Below, piece after piece: positions 16,648-23,257 of a stretch of 44,072 nucleotides of DNA. Below the pieces are notes generated by a model. That model made no database searches. It had not been told where the DNA came from and was given only the letters and a program-made list of their open reading frames with translations. Within the stretch, counting starts at the first letter, position 1; each line of letters starts with the position of its first letter. The stretch spans positions 1 to 44,072 of the forward strand of contig NZ_BCYX01000031.1 in assembly GCF_001598415.1 (NCBI RefSeq), in the 5' to 3' direction. Position numbers and translations under genes: made by a program. This DNA comes from Sphingomonas mali NBRC 15500. GTDB taxonomy: Bacteria; Pseudomonadota; Alphaproteobacteria; Sphingomonadales; Sphingomonadaceae.

Positions 16648-17079
16648 TCAACCAACCGAAACAACATTTGGTCTAATGGCAGTCCCCCGAGGCAATTGTG
16701 GGATCGGGAATTTCAGCCTGACGCGGCTGTTCACCCTCATTCGCCGGGCACGCTCGTGGGCCGCGGCAGCATCGCCCCAACTCCTTCCTAAAACCGCGAG
16801 ATTGTAACGCGCATATGCTGCGACATAGATGGCGATCTGCGATCTCTCCTCGCGGCCGATCTTCAGGATCTCACCGAACGCCGCGCGCGATTGCCGCTCA
16901 TCAAATCCGATCGACAGTTTTCCGACCATCGCGAGCAGCAGCAGCTTGTCATCCACCGATGCCGTTGTGGCAGCGATGCGCAGGATCTCTTCCTCGGGTT
17001 CGCCGTCGATCGACCGGAAGATGCGCTTTATGCTCCGATCTTCCCGGATCCGATTGGCGATCGCCGAAAACAGTATCAC
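16648..17079 (-). CDS. Unrecognised helical protein in the queA-end insertion
   Basis: The 143-residue protein, predicted mostly alpha-helical, begins MILFSAIANRIREDRSIKR. It has an acidic stretch DGEPEEEILRIAA, a hydrophobic helix DDKLLLLAMVGKLS, then AAAHERARRMRVNSRVRL near the end. There is no signal peptide, membrane segment or known motif. GTG 17079 overlaps the stop of the 75-residue gene upstream by 4 bp (GTGA), so the two form a coupled pair; this coupling is the best reason to believe they are real. Function unknown. An effector or regulator carried as cargo is speculation. Confidence 0.5.
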   Translation of the reverse strand: MILFSAIANRIREDRSIKRIFRSIDGEPEEEILRIAATTASVDDKLLLLAMVGKLSIGFDERQSRAAFGEILKIGREERSQIAIYVAAYARYNLAVLGRSWGDAAAAHERARRMRVNSRVRLKFPIPQLPRGTAIRPNVVSVG

Positions 17080-17303
17080 CGGTCTTCCCCCGTCCTATGT
17101 CGCCGAGCGTCCAGTGACGTTTCGGCATAGTTGTTGAGCAGCCGATTCGATTCGCCCATCGAGTCGTCAATATCGGTGCCGCTTTCGAACGCGCGGACCA
17201 ATCCCTTCGCCAAACTGTTGTCGCCGCCGGCTTTGTCCAGGGATGACATGATGCGGAGGATGTCCATGCTGAGCGAACCCCGGTTGATGAGCTTCGCCGC
17301 CAT
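17076..17303 (-). CDS. Unrecognised small protein, first of a coupled pair
   Basis: The 75-residue soluble protein begins MAAKLINRGSLSMDILRIM and ends TSLDARRHRTGEDR. It is rich in Ser, Asp and Arg, with no cysteine and no membrane segment. The middle (SLAKGLVRAFESGTDIDDSMG) looks helical. ATG 17303 has a purine-rich AAGAAAGAGA upstream rather than a classic Shine-Dalgarno. A palindrome GTGAGCCGCTCAC (17341-17353) lies 38 bp upstream and may be an operator. The stop overlaps the downstream gene's GTG by 4 bp. No family recognised; a two-component cargo such as an antidote/effector pair cannot be judged from sequence alone. Confidence 0.45.
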   Translation of the reverse strand: MAAKLINRGSLSMDILRIMSSLDKAGGDNSLAKGLVRAFESGTDIDDSMGESNRLLNNYAETSLDARRHRTGEDR

Positions 17304-17340
17304 GATTGAGAAATCTCTTTCTTACGTTCGAAATTGATTG

Positions 17341-17353
17341 GTGAGCCGCTCAC
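17341..17353. promoter_or_regulatory. 13-bp palindrome upstream of the small coupled genes
   Basis: GTGAG-CCG-CTCAC is a perfect 5-bp inverted repeat with a 3-bp centre. It is located where a promoter or operator for the minus-strand pair would be. It is short enough to occur by chance, so it is only a candidate. Confidence 0.3.
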
Positions 17354-17427
17354 CTGCAACCGCCGGCTGTCGAGGGTGTTGGAGGCATATTGCGACATGT
17401 GAAGATAGTTCGGCGAGACCGGAAGGA

Positions 17428-17472
17428 ATTCAAGTCTACTCCTACGGAGACGCGTCGCTGCTTTTGCCGTAA
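17428..17472 (+). pseudogene. Displaced 3' end of queA (attR-like copy)
   Basis: In frame these bases encode GIQ then VYSYGDASLLLP and TAA. The last 12 residues match the QueA C-terminal signature and differ from the intact gene's FYSYGDSSLLFP at three positions. Upstream of about 17427 there is no further similarity to queA. The copy is therefore not a degraded full gene but only the terminal block. This is what remains when a recombinase integrates DNA into the 3' end of a gene. It may be the ancestral end, now cut off from the gene body. Confidence 0.65.
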
Positions 17473-17625
17473 CGGCGCGCGGTTACCAGCAAAGCCCTCC
17501 TCGGCTCGCTCCCATCGGAGCGATGGCATCGCCGGCGCGAATGAGGCACAAAGCAAGCCATGTCGGGGGAAATGGCGTCGCCTTGGTCCGTGAAACCACT
17601 TCGCCGCATCGGTAGCCGCTAACCC
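17473..17625. promoter_or_regulatory. Leader of the ECF sigma gene with an ECF-like promoter
   Basis: A GGAAA box (17568-17572) is followed after 16 nt by CGT (17589-17591). This resembles the GGAAC-N16-CGT pattern recognised by many ECF sigma factors. It ends 34 nt before the GTG start of the sigma gene, so autoregulation is plausible. The rest of the gap shows nothing distinctive. The match is by eye and imperfect. Confidence 0.35.
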
Positions 17626-18171
17626 GTGACCGGTCGCGAGGACGATCCTGACGCGGACCTGGTGGCTGGCGCAATTGCCGGCGACCGGGCGGCGTTCAGC
17701 GCGCTGCTCGAACGTCATTATGACCGTATCCATGGTCTCGCCTGGCAATTGACCGGAACGCGCGCCGATGCCGACGATATCGCGCAGGATGTCTGTTGCG
17801 CGTTGGTCGAACGGATCGGATCGTTCCGCGGCGAGGCCAAGTTCACGACCTGGCTGTGCGGCATCGTCTTCAATGCGTGTCGCGATTTTCATCGCCGTCG
17901 CAAATCGCTCGGCGGGTTCGCCGCGCGTCTCGCGGTGCTGGCGGGACTGGCACGGGGTCCCGACGGGCGCGACCTGCACGATGCGATGTGGGTGAGTAGC
18001 GCGATCGCCGGCCTGCCGCCCGCCTATCGCGAAACCGTGGTGCTGGTCGCCGGGCAGCAGCTCTCGCATGCCGAGGCGGCGGCGATCCTGGGCGTGGCCG
18101 AAACCACCGTGTCGTGGCGGATGCACGAAGTGCGGCGGATGCTCGCCGGGAAGGAGCCCGCCCAGGCCTGA
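17626..18171 (+). CDS. ECF-type RNA polymerase sigma factor
   Basis: The 181-residue group IV sigma factor has region 2 at about residues 12-80 (FSALLERHYDRIHGLAWQL, DADDIAQDVCCALVERI, FTTWLCGIVFNACRDFHRR) and region 4 at about 120-170 (LPPAYRETVVLVAGQQLSHA, then AAAILGVAETTVSWRMHEVR as the -35-binding helix-turn-helix). It directs polymerase to a small regulon in response to an envelope or external signal. No classic zinc-binding anti-sigma gene follows. Instead come a VWA lipoprotein and a membrane-anchored TPR protein whose short cytoplasmic N terminus could hold the sigma factor. The start is GTG 17626. Family certain, trigger unknown. Confidence 0.95.
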   Translation: MTGREDDPDADLVAGAIAGDRAAFSALLERHYDRIHGLAWQLTGTRADADDIAQDVCCALVERIGSFRGEAKFTTWLCGIVFNACRDFHRRRKSLGGFAARLAVLAGLARGPDGRDLHDAMWVSSAIAGLPPAYRETVVLVAGQQLSHAEAAAILGVAETTVSWRMHEVRRMLAGKEPAQA

Positions 18172-18210
18172 TGGCCGGCGATTGAACCGCGCGAAAAAAA
18201 TCTCGGCCCT

Positions 18211-18239
18211 TGTCCAAGGAATCCCCGGCGAGCCGCGTC
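18211..18239 (+). promoter_or_regulatory. Candidate ECF promoter upstream of the VWA lipoprotein gene
   Basis: TGTCCAA (18211-18217) and CGTC (18236-18239) are 18 nt apart, 49 nt before the ATG at 18288. ECF groups such as ECF41/42 use TGTC-type -35 and CGTC-type -10 elements, usually 15-17 nt apart, so spacing is slightly long. If real, the upstream sigma factor would drive its neighbours separately from itself. Confidence 0.25.
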
Positions 18240-18287
18240 GAAGGGAAATGCGGACGATCCTGCCCGCTGCAACCAAGGGAGAATGAT

Positions 18288-20063
18288 ATGCCCCGTTTGT
18301 ATCGGGCAGTCGCCACCGGGCTGGCGCTGACATTGCTCGCGTCCTGTGCCGGATCCGACACCCGTCTGACGTCCGCGTCGGACGCGAAAGGAGCGGCCAA
18401 AGCGGAAGACGGCGCCGCGGAGATCGTCGTTACCGGACAGCATGTCGCCAACGGTCAGGCGGACAGAGCGTCGCCGATATCGGCCTTCGCCCCGCCACCG
18501 CCGCCCGCACCCCCGCCTTCATCATCTCCACCGCTACCCTCGGTGTCGTCGCCCATGATGACCACCAGCCGCTTTGCCGCGCGCGGGGCGCCCGAGCCGC
18601 GGCCCTATCCGCCTTATTATCAGGATGTCGGTCGCGACAAGTTCACCAGCGCCGACCAGAATGCGTTCAAGATCGTCAAGGAAGAGCCCGTCTCTACCTT
18701 CTCGCTCGACGTCGACACTGCTTCTTATTCCTTCGTCCGTGCCTCGCTCAACCAGAACACGCTGCCCCAGCCGGCGGCGGTACGGACCGAGGAGATGGTC
18801 AATTACTTCCCCTATGACTATGCGCCCGCGCCCAGCGCGTCGCAGCCGTTCAGCACCAATGTCGCGGTGTTCCCGAGCCCCTGGACGCCCGGCCGCAAAC
18901 TCGTCCGGATCGGCGTGAAGGGCTATGAGATCGGGCGCAGGACGCGGCCGCGGGCGAACCTGGTCTTTCTGATCGACACGTCGGGGTCGATGTACGCGCC
19001 CAATAAGCTGCCGCTGGTCAAGCAATCGCTCGAGATGCTGCTCGATCAGCTCGACGGCAAAGACAGCGTCGCGATCGTCACGTACGCCGGCACCGCCGGG
19101 ACCGCGCTCGAGCCGACGCCGGCCAGCGAGAAGGCCAGGATCAAGGCCGTGATCGAGGGGCTGGGCGCGGGCGGCGGCACCGCCGGCGCCGAGGGTATTC
19201 GCCAAGCCTATAGATTGGCCGAGCAGCATTTCGACGCCAAGGGCGTCAACCGCGTGATCCTGACGACCGACGGCGATTTCAACGTCGGCATCACCAATCA
19301 GGACGAGCTCAAGGGCTATATCGAACGCGAGCGCGGCAAGGGCGTGTTCCTGTCGGTGCTCGGCTTCGGCATGGGCAATTACAACGACGCGATGATGCAG
19401 ACGCTGGCGCAGAACGGTAACGGCACCGCGGCCTATATCGACACGGTCAACGAAGCGCGAAAGACCCTGGTCGACGAGGCGACCTCGACTCTGTTCCCGA
19501 TCGCCAAGGACGTGAAGATCCAGGTCGAGTTCAATCCCCGCACCGTCGCCGAATATCGCCTGATCGGCTACGAGACGCGGATGCTCAAGCGCGAGGATTT
19601 CGACAATGACAAGGTCGATGCCGGCGATGTCGGATCGGGCCAGACCGTAACGGCTTTGTATGAGGTCGTGCCGGTTGGCGGGCCGCGCGCGAACGGCGAT
19701 CTGCGCTATGCTCCGCCGGTGCCTGTCGCCGCCGCGGGGGTGAGCGGCGAGCTCGGCTTCGTGAAGATCCGCTACAAACTGCCCAAGTCGGACACGAGCC
19801 TGTTGCTCTCGACGCCGATCGACCGCCGCGTGCAATTCGCGCGGTTCGAGGACGCGCCGCAGGATGCGCGCTTTGCCACCGCCGTCGCCGGGTTCGCCGA
19901 ACTGCTGCGCGGCGGGCGCTATAACGGCGCGCTCAGCTACGACGACGTGCTGCGGATGGCGAGCGGCGCGAAGGGGAAGGACGAATTCGGTTATCGGACC
20001 GAATTCATCCAGCTCGTCCGTGCCGCCAAGACTGCCAACGCCATCGCGGCGACCGGCCAATGA
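18288..20063 (+). CDS. YfbK-like VWA-domain lipoprotein with IVVTG motif
   Basis: The 591-residue lipoprotein has a lipobox LLASC with acylated Cys20 (Ala at +2, so outer membrane sorting is likely). EIVVTG follows at residues 45-50, then a Pro/Ser-rich linker. The YfbK N-terminal domain comes next (DTASYSFVRASLNQ, RTEEMVNYFPYDY), then the VWA domain with MIDAS DTSGS at 230-234, TTDGDFNVG, and the C-terminal DUF3520 part ending GYRTEFIQLVR. VWA domains bind ligands through a metal ion; the E. coli relative YfbK has no firm role. It follows an ECF sigma gene by 116 nt, and AAGGGAGA lies 5 nt before ATG 18288. The IVVTG motif, normal in TonB receptors, is unusual here. Confidence 0.92.
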   Translation: MPRLYRAVATGLALTLLASCAGSDTRLTSASDAKGAAKAEDGAAEIVVTGQHVANGQADRASPISAFAPPPPPAPPPSSSPPLPSVSSPMMTTSRFAARGAPEPRPYPPYYQDVGRDKFTSADQNAFKIVKEEPVSTFSLDVDTASYSFVRASLNQNTLPQPAAVRTEEMVNYFPYDYAPAPSASQPFSTNVAVFPSPWTPGRKLVRIGVKGYEIGRRTRPRANLVFLIDTSGSMYAPNKLPLVKQSLEMLLDQLDGKDSVAIVTYAGTAGTALEPTPASEKARIKAVIEGLGAGGGTAGAEGIRQAYRLAEQHFDAKGVNRVILTTDGDFNVGITNQDELKGYIERERGKGVFLSVLGFGMGNYNDAMMQTLAQNGNGTAAYIDTVNEARKTLVDEATSTLFPIAKDVKIQVEFNPRTVAEYRLIGYETRMLKREDFDNDKVDAGDVGSGQTVTALYEVVPVGGPRANGDLRYAPPVPVAAAGVSGELGFVKIRYKLPKSDTSLLLSTPIDRRVQFARFEDAPQDARFATAVAGFAELLRGGRYNGALSYDDVLRMASGAKGKDEFGYRTEFIQLVRAAKTANAIAATGQ

Positions 20064-20070
20064 ACTCGAA

Positions 20071-20096
20071 CGGGGCGCTGCGCTCGCGGCGCCCCG
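20071..20096. terminator. GC-rich hairpin after the VWA gene
   Basis: CGGGGCGC (20071-20078) pairs with GCGCCCCG (20089-20096) around a 10-nt loop, just after the VWA stop. No T-tract follows. It could attenuate transcription into the TPR gene or stabilise the upstream message. Confidence 0.35.
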
Positions 20097-20223
20097 TATC
20101 GCCGCTCGCGATCATGGCTTAGACCGGGCAGAGATTGCCGTTATAGATCGATCGATGTCCGTTCCCCGCCATCCTTGCCCCCGCGGCACCGGTCCTTGCC
20201 GGCTCGTCATTCGGGGGCGTTGA

Positions 20224-21369
20224 ATGGCCGACGACAGCGATCTTGCTCGGCTGCTTCCGGACTCCCCGCCGCCGCGTCCCGCCGCGCGCGACGCGGCGAT
20301 CGCGGCGGCGATGCGGCGGTTCGACGGCGTTCCCGATCCGGCGCCCGCCGTAGCGCCCGATCGGCGCCCGGCACGATGGGTGTCCGGCAAGCAGATCGGC
20401 GCGTTCGCCTCGATCATCCTCGTCGCCGGGATCAGCCTGTCGATCGCGCTCAACCGGCCCGATGGTTTGCAACCCGGTAGGGTCGCGACGCCGCCGGCCG
20501 ATACCGCGCCGCGCTCGGCGCCGGCGCTCGATCGGCCCGGCGCTCCCAAGCCGCCGGCGACCAGTGCGGCCGAAGGGCCGACGCCTGCCGCCAAGCTGGA
20601 GCCGCCGATCCAAAAGCCGGTCGCACCAGCTGTCCCGGTCACCTTGGCCAGTGGGGCTGATCGTCGCGCCGCCGAGGATCAGGCACCCGCCGCCTCGCCC
20701 CCGCCTCCACCACCGCCCGCGCCTCCCGCAGCCATGGCACCGCCGCTGGCGCGGTTTGCTCCGCAGAGCGCGGCACCGCCAGCAGCTGACGAAAGCCCGA
20801 TCGTCGCCGGTCGCAGGGCGCAGTCGAAAATTACAGAATCCGCAAGTCCGACTGCCGTAGCGAGCAGGACGGCGGACGAGGGCAGCGATAGCAACCAGAT
20901 CGTCGTAACGGGAGCGCGCGCAAGGCGCCCGAATGCCTATGCCGCGCGCGGCGACTGGAATGCCTGCACGGTGATCGATCCCCAGGAAAGCCTGCGCGGC
21001 TGCAAGGGGCTGATCGGCATCGGTGCGAAGGGGCCGGCGGGCGAGGCGGCGGGACGCCTTTCCGATGGCTTGGCGCTCGCCTGGCGTGGCGACCTGGACG
21101 GCGCGATCGCCGCGTTCGACCAGGCGATCGCGCTCAAGCCTAAATTCGCCTTCGCTTATCTCAATCGCGGACTGGCCTATCAGCGCGAGGGGAACGCCGC
21201 GCGCGCCGCCGCCGATCTCGATCTCGCGATCAAATATGCGCCCTATGCGGCGCGCGGCTATTACAATCGCAGCGTCCTGCGGCGTGAGCAGGGTAACCGG
21301 CGCGGCGCTGATGCTGACGCGAACCGCGCGGTCCAGCTGGACCCGGATTATCCCGACCCGACCTCATGA
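20224..21369 (+). CDS. Membrane-anchored TPR protein, possible anti-sigma component
   Basis: The 381-residue protein has a short cytoplasmic N terminus (MADDSDLARLLPDSPPPRP), one membrane helix (AFASIILVAGISLSIAL, about residues 60-76), and a long Ala/Pro-rich periplasmic linker with a run of seven prolines. QIVVTG is at residues 225-230, a CTVIDPQESLRGCKG segment has two cysteines, and about three TPR units occupy 280-378 (AFAYLNRGLAYQREGN is one). Bitopic layout and position after ECF and VWA genes suggest an anti-sigma or transducer, but no zinc-finger or FecR-type domain is recognisable. The gap upstream is 160 nt with an 8-bp GC hairpin at 20071-20096. Confidence 0.85.
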   Translation: MADDSDLARLLPDSPPPRPAARDAAIAAAMRRFDGVPDPAPAVAPDRRPARWVSGKQIGAFASIILVAGISLSIALNRPDGLQPGRVATPPADTAPRSAPALDRPGAPKPPATSAAEGPTPAAKLEPPIQKPVAPAVPVTLASGADRRAAEDQAPAASPPPPPPPAPPAAMAPPLARFAPQSAAPPAADESPIVAGRRAQSKITESASPTAVASRTADEGSDSNQIVVTGARARRPNAYAARGDWNACTVIDPQESLRGCKGLIGIGAKGPAGEAAGRLSDGLALAWRGDLDGAIAAFDQAIALKPKFAFAYLNRGLAYQREGNAARAAADLDLAIKYAPYAARGYYNRSVLRREQGNRRGADADANRAVQLDPDYPDPTS

Positions 21370-21412
21370 ACTGGCCCTATCGCCAGCCGTCGGCCCGACA
21401 TAGGATCATGCC

Positions 21413-21802
21413 ATGATCCTATCCTACGCACCGACCTCGCTCGCCGATTCCCCCGCGGGGTCGAGCGTGCTCGTCGCGGCGATTTCCTGGCTGCAGGATG
21501 TTCTGCTCGGCACAGTCGCGACGTCGATCGCGGTGATCGCGATCGCGGCGATCGGGTTCGGCATGCTGACCGGACGAGTCAATATACGCCATGGCGCGAC
21601 CGTCGTCCTGGGCTGCTTCATTCTGTTCGGCGCATCGACCATCGTCAACGGACTGCGCTATGCGGCCAGTGGCGTTGGGGGTTATGATCCGCCGCCGGTA
21701 ATCGTCGCCGCGCCTCCGCCCCCGCCACCGCCGCGCGTCCAGCCGACCGGGACGCCAGCGCCCTATGATCCCTATGCCGGGGCATCGGTTCCGATCCGGT
21801 AG
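21413..21802 (+). CDS. VirB2/TrbC-like two-helix membrane protein
   Basis: The 129-residue protein has SSVLVAAISWLQDVLLGTVA, then helix one SIAVIAIAAIGFGMLTGR, a charged turn VNIRHG, and helix two TVVLGCFILFGASTIVNGL. This is the VirB2/TrbC pilin layout (GT-A-x-A, G-x-L-x-GR, R-G, G-x-x-ILFGA). The C-terminal 40 residues are proline-rich (seven in a row) and end YDPYAGASVPIR, an extension pilins usually lack. No other type IV secretion gene is in the window, so conjugative function is doubtful; an orphan membrane protein or a remnant is possible. It follows the TPR gene by 43 nt and is likely co-transcribed. A cleavable signal sequence is not obvious. Confidence 0.7.
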   Translation: MILSYAPTSLADSPAGSSVLVAAISWLQDVLLGTVATSIAVIAIAAIGFGMLTGRVNIRHGATVVLGCFILFGASTIVNGLRYAASGVGGYDPPPVIVAAPPPPPPPRVQPTGTPAPYDPYAGASVPIR

Positions 21803-21861
21803 CATGTATCGCCGGTCAGTGGCTGTTGCCGAGCCCGGCGCACTGGGGCACAGCCTGTCTC

Positions 21862-22431
21862 ATGCCGCCGAATCGCTTTACGTCAGCCATCCGCCGCGGC
21901 TTCGCCCTGGCCTCGCCGACTCTCGTGCTCGCCTCCGCCATGCTGGCGATCGGCTTGTCCTGTCCGGCCGCCGCGCAGAACGACAATCGCGTTCCCGTTC
22001 CGCTGGGCAGCAAGAAGAACGCACCGGTATCGATCGCCGCCCCGCCGATCCTGGTGGTCGAGCCGGTGGCGATGATGATCGCGGCCTTCGACACGGACGG
22101 TGACGGCCGCGTGACGCGCGACGAGATGCGCAAGGGCGTGGCGAAGAGCTTCGATGCGATCGACACCGGCCACACCGGCAAGCTCGGCTATATCGCTTTT
22201 TCCGACTGGGCGCAGAAATGGCTGGGCGATCCCAATGCGCTGCCCGGCGCATATGAGACCGACAGCGACAGCGACAATCAGATTACGCTCGCCGAGCTCC
22301 AGGCGAAGTTCGACCAGATCTTCAGCCGGCTCGACAAGGATAAGGACGGCGTGCTGACGCGCGCCGAACTGCTGACGATCCGCGCCTTCCCGATGGGCGA
22401 TGGCGGGAAACGCGGGAAACGAGGCGGATAA
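21862..22431 (+). CDS. Exported EF-hand calcium-binding protein
   Basis: The 189-residue protein has an Arg-rich start then a hydrophobic signal sequence (LVLASAMLAIGLSCPAAAQ, cleavage after AQ near residue 39). It carries three good EF-hand loops: DTDGDGRVTRDE, DSDSDNQITLAE and DKDKDGVLTRAE. A fourth weaker one, DTGHTGKLGYIAF, pairs with the first. The C terminus is basic and glycine-rich (GKRGKRGG). It should bind calcium in the periplasm, role unknown. The start ATG 21862 gives a good signal peptide; no strong ribosome site is seen. The HAD gene starts 2 nt after its stop, so the two are coupled. Confidence 0.88.
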   Translation: MPPNRFTSAIRRGFALASPTLVLASAMLAIGLSCPAAAQNDNRVPVPLGSKKNAPVSIAAPPILVVEPVAMMIAAFDTDGDGRVTRDEMRKGVAKSFDAIDTGHTGKLGYIAFSDWAQKWLGDPNALPGAYETDSDSDNQITLAELQAKFDQIFSRLDKDKDGVLTRAELLTIRAFPMGDGGKRGKRGG

Positions 22432-22433
22432 TC

Positions 22434-23075
22434 GTGGTAGCCGCCCGGCATCCGTATCAGTTGGTCATTTTCGACTTCGACGGGACGCTCAGCGACAGCG
22501 GCCATTGGTTCTTGTCGATCGTCGACGATCTCGCCGAGCGTTTCCGGTTCCGCAGCGTCCATCCCGACGAAGTGGAGGGATTGCGCAAGCGCACCACGCG
22601 TGAGGTGATCGACCATCTCGGCATCTCGCGCTGGAAATTGCCGCTGATCGCGCGCCACGTCCGCGCGCGGTTCGGCCGGCACACGGACCAGATCCACTTG
22701 TTCGACGGCGTTCGCGACATGCTGCGGACGATCGACGAGGCGAAGGTGAGGATGTTCGTCTGCTCGTCCAACTCCGAAGCCAATGTCCGCGCGATCCTGG
22801 GGACTGAGGACTCGGCGCGGATCGAGCGTTTCTTCTGCGGCTCGGGCCTGTTCGGCAAGGTGCGCAAATTCCGCCAGGCGATCAAGGCGAGCGGCCTTCC
22901 AGCCGGCGCGATCCTGTCGATCGGCGACGAAACCCGCGACATCGACGCCGCCCGCGCGGTCGGGATCGGCGCCGGCGCGGTATTATGGGGCTATGCCAAT
23001 CCCGAAATGCTGACGGCGATGCAGCCCGACGCGACCTTCGCGACGCCGCAGGACGTGGTCGACTATCTGACGTGA
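22434..23075 (+). CDS. HAD-superfamily hydrolase (Gph-like)
   Basis: The 213-residue protein has HAD motif I LVIFDFDGTLSDSG (nucleophile Asp in DFDGT), a helical cap with RTTREVIDHLGISRW, motif II FVCSSNSEAN, the motif III lysine region GKVRKFRQAI, and motif IV ILSIGDETRDIDAA. The layout is like phosphoglycolate phosphatase-type enzymes; substrate is not predictable. The start is GTG 22434, 2 nt after the EF-hand stop. The 182-bp gap downstream (23076-23257) holds no gene I can support. Confidence 0.92.
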   Translation: MVAARHPYQLVIFDFDGTLSDSGHWFLSIVDDLAERFRFRSVHPDEVEGLRKRTTREVIDHLGISRWKLPLIARHVRARFGRHTDQIHLFDGVRDMLRTIDEAKVRMFVCSSNSEANVRAILGTEDSARIERFFCGSGLFGKVRKFRQAIKASGLPAGAILSIGDETRDIDAARAVGIGAGAVLWGYANPEMLTAMQPDATFATPQDVVDYLT

Positions 23076-23257
23076 TGGTGCGATCCGGTCGCCCCGTCCG
23101 GGGCTGGCGGACGATCGATATGCCGCGGACGGCGTCTTTCTCGGTCTTCTCGATGGACAGGTTCCGCATGGACCCGCTGTTGGGCAACACCGTCGATGAC
23201 GCCGGCGACGAGGCCGCCGGCGGGATCGTGGTACCTCGCGGCTTGAACGCCTGTATC

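Larger units (their letters stand above)
16435..17434. mobile_element. Insertion-like segment bounded by queA 3'-end repeats
   Basis: About 1 kb separates the two copies of the queA end. It reads less like its neighbours: lower GC in parts (for example 17290-17340) and two minus-strand genes against the plus-strand run. It contains no recognisable recombinase or transposase. The first 213 bp (16435-16647) hold no gene I can support. This could be a small integrative element mobilised in trans, a remnant of a larger island, or cargo left by an imprecise event. Confidence 0.55.

Noticed and set aside
18216..18239. GGAAT...CGTC as an ECF promoter upstream of the VWA gene
   Set aside because: The spacing is only about 13 nt, too short for the usual 16-nt ECF spacer; the TGTC...CGTC pair is a better though still weak candidate.
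18534..20060. A 508-codon minus-strand open frame opposite the VWA gene
   Set aside because: It is the complement of a protein with clear VWA and YfbK motifs; its translation has no recognisable fold or start signal.
21413..23075. A type IV secretion locus suggested by the VirB2-like gene
   Set aside because: No ATPase, VirB8-10 or coupling-protein gene lies nearby; neighbours are EF-hand and HAD genes.
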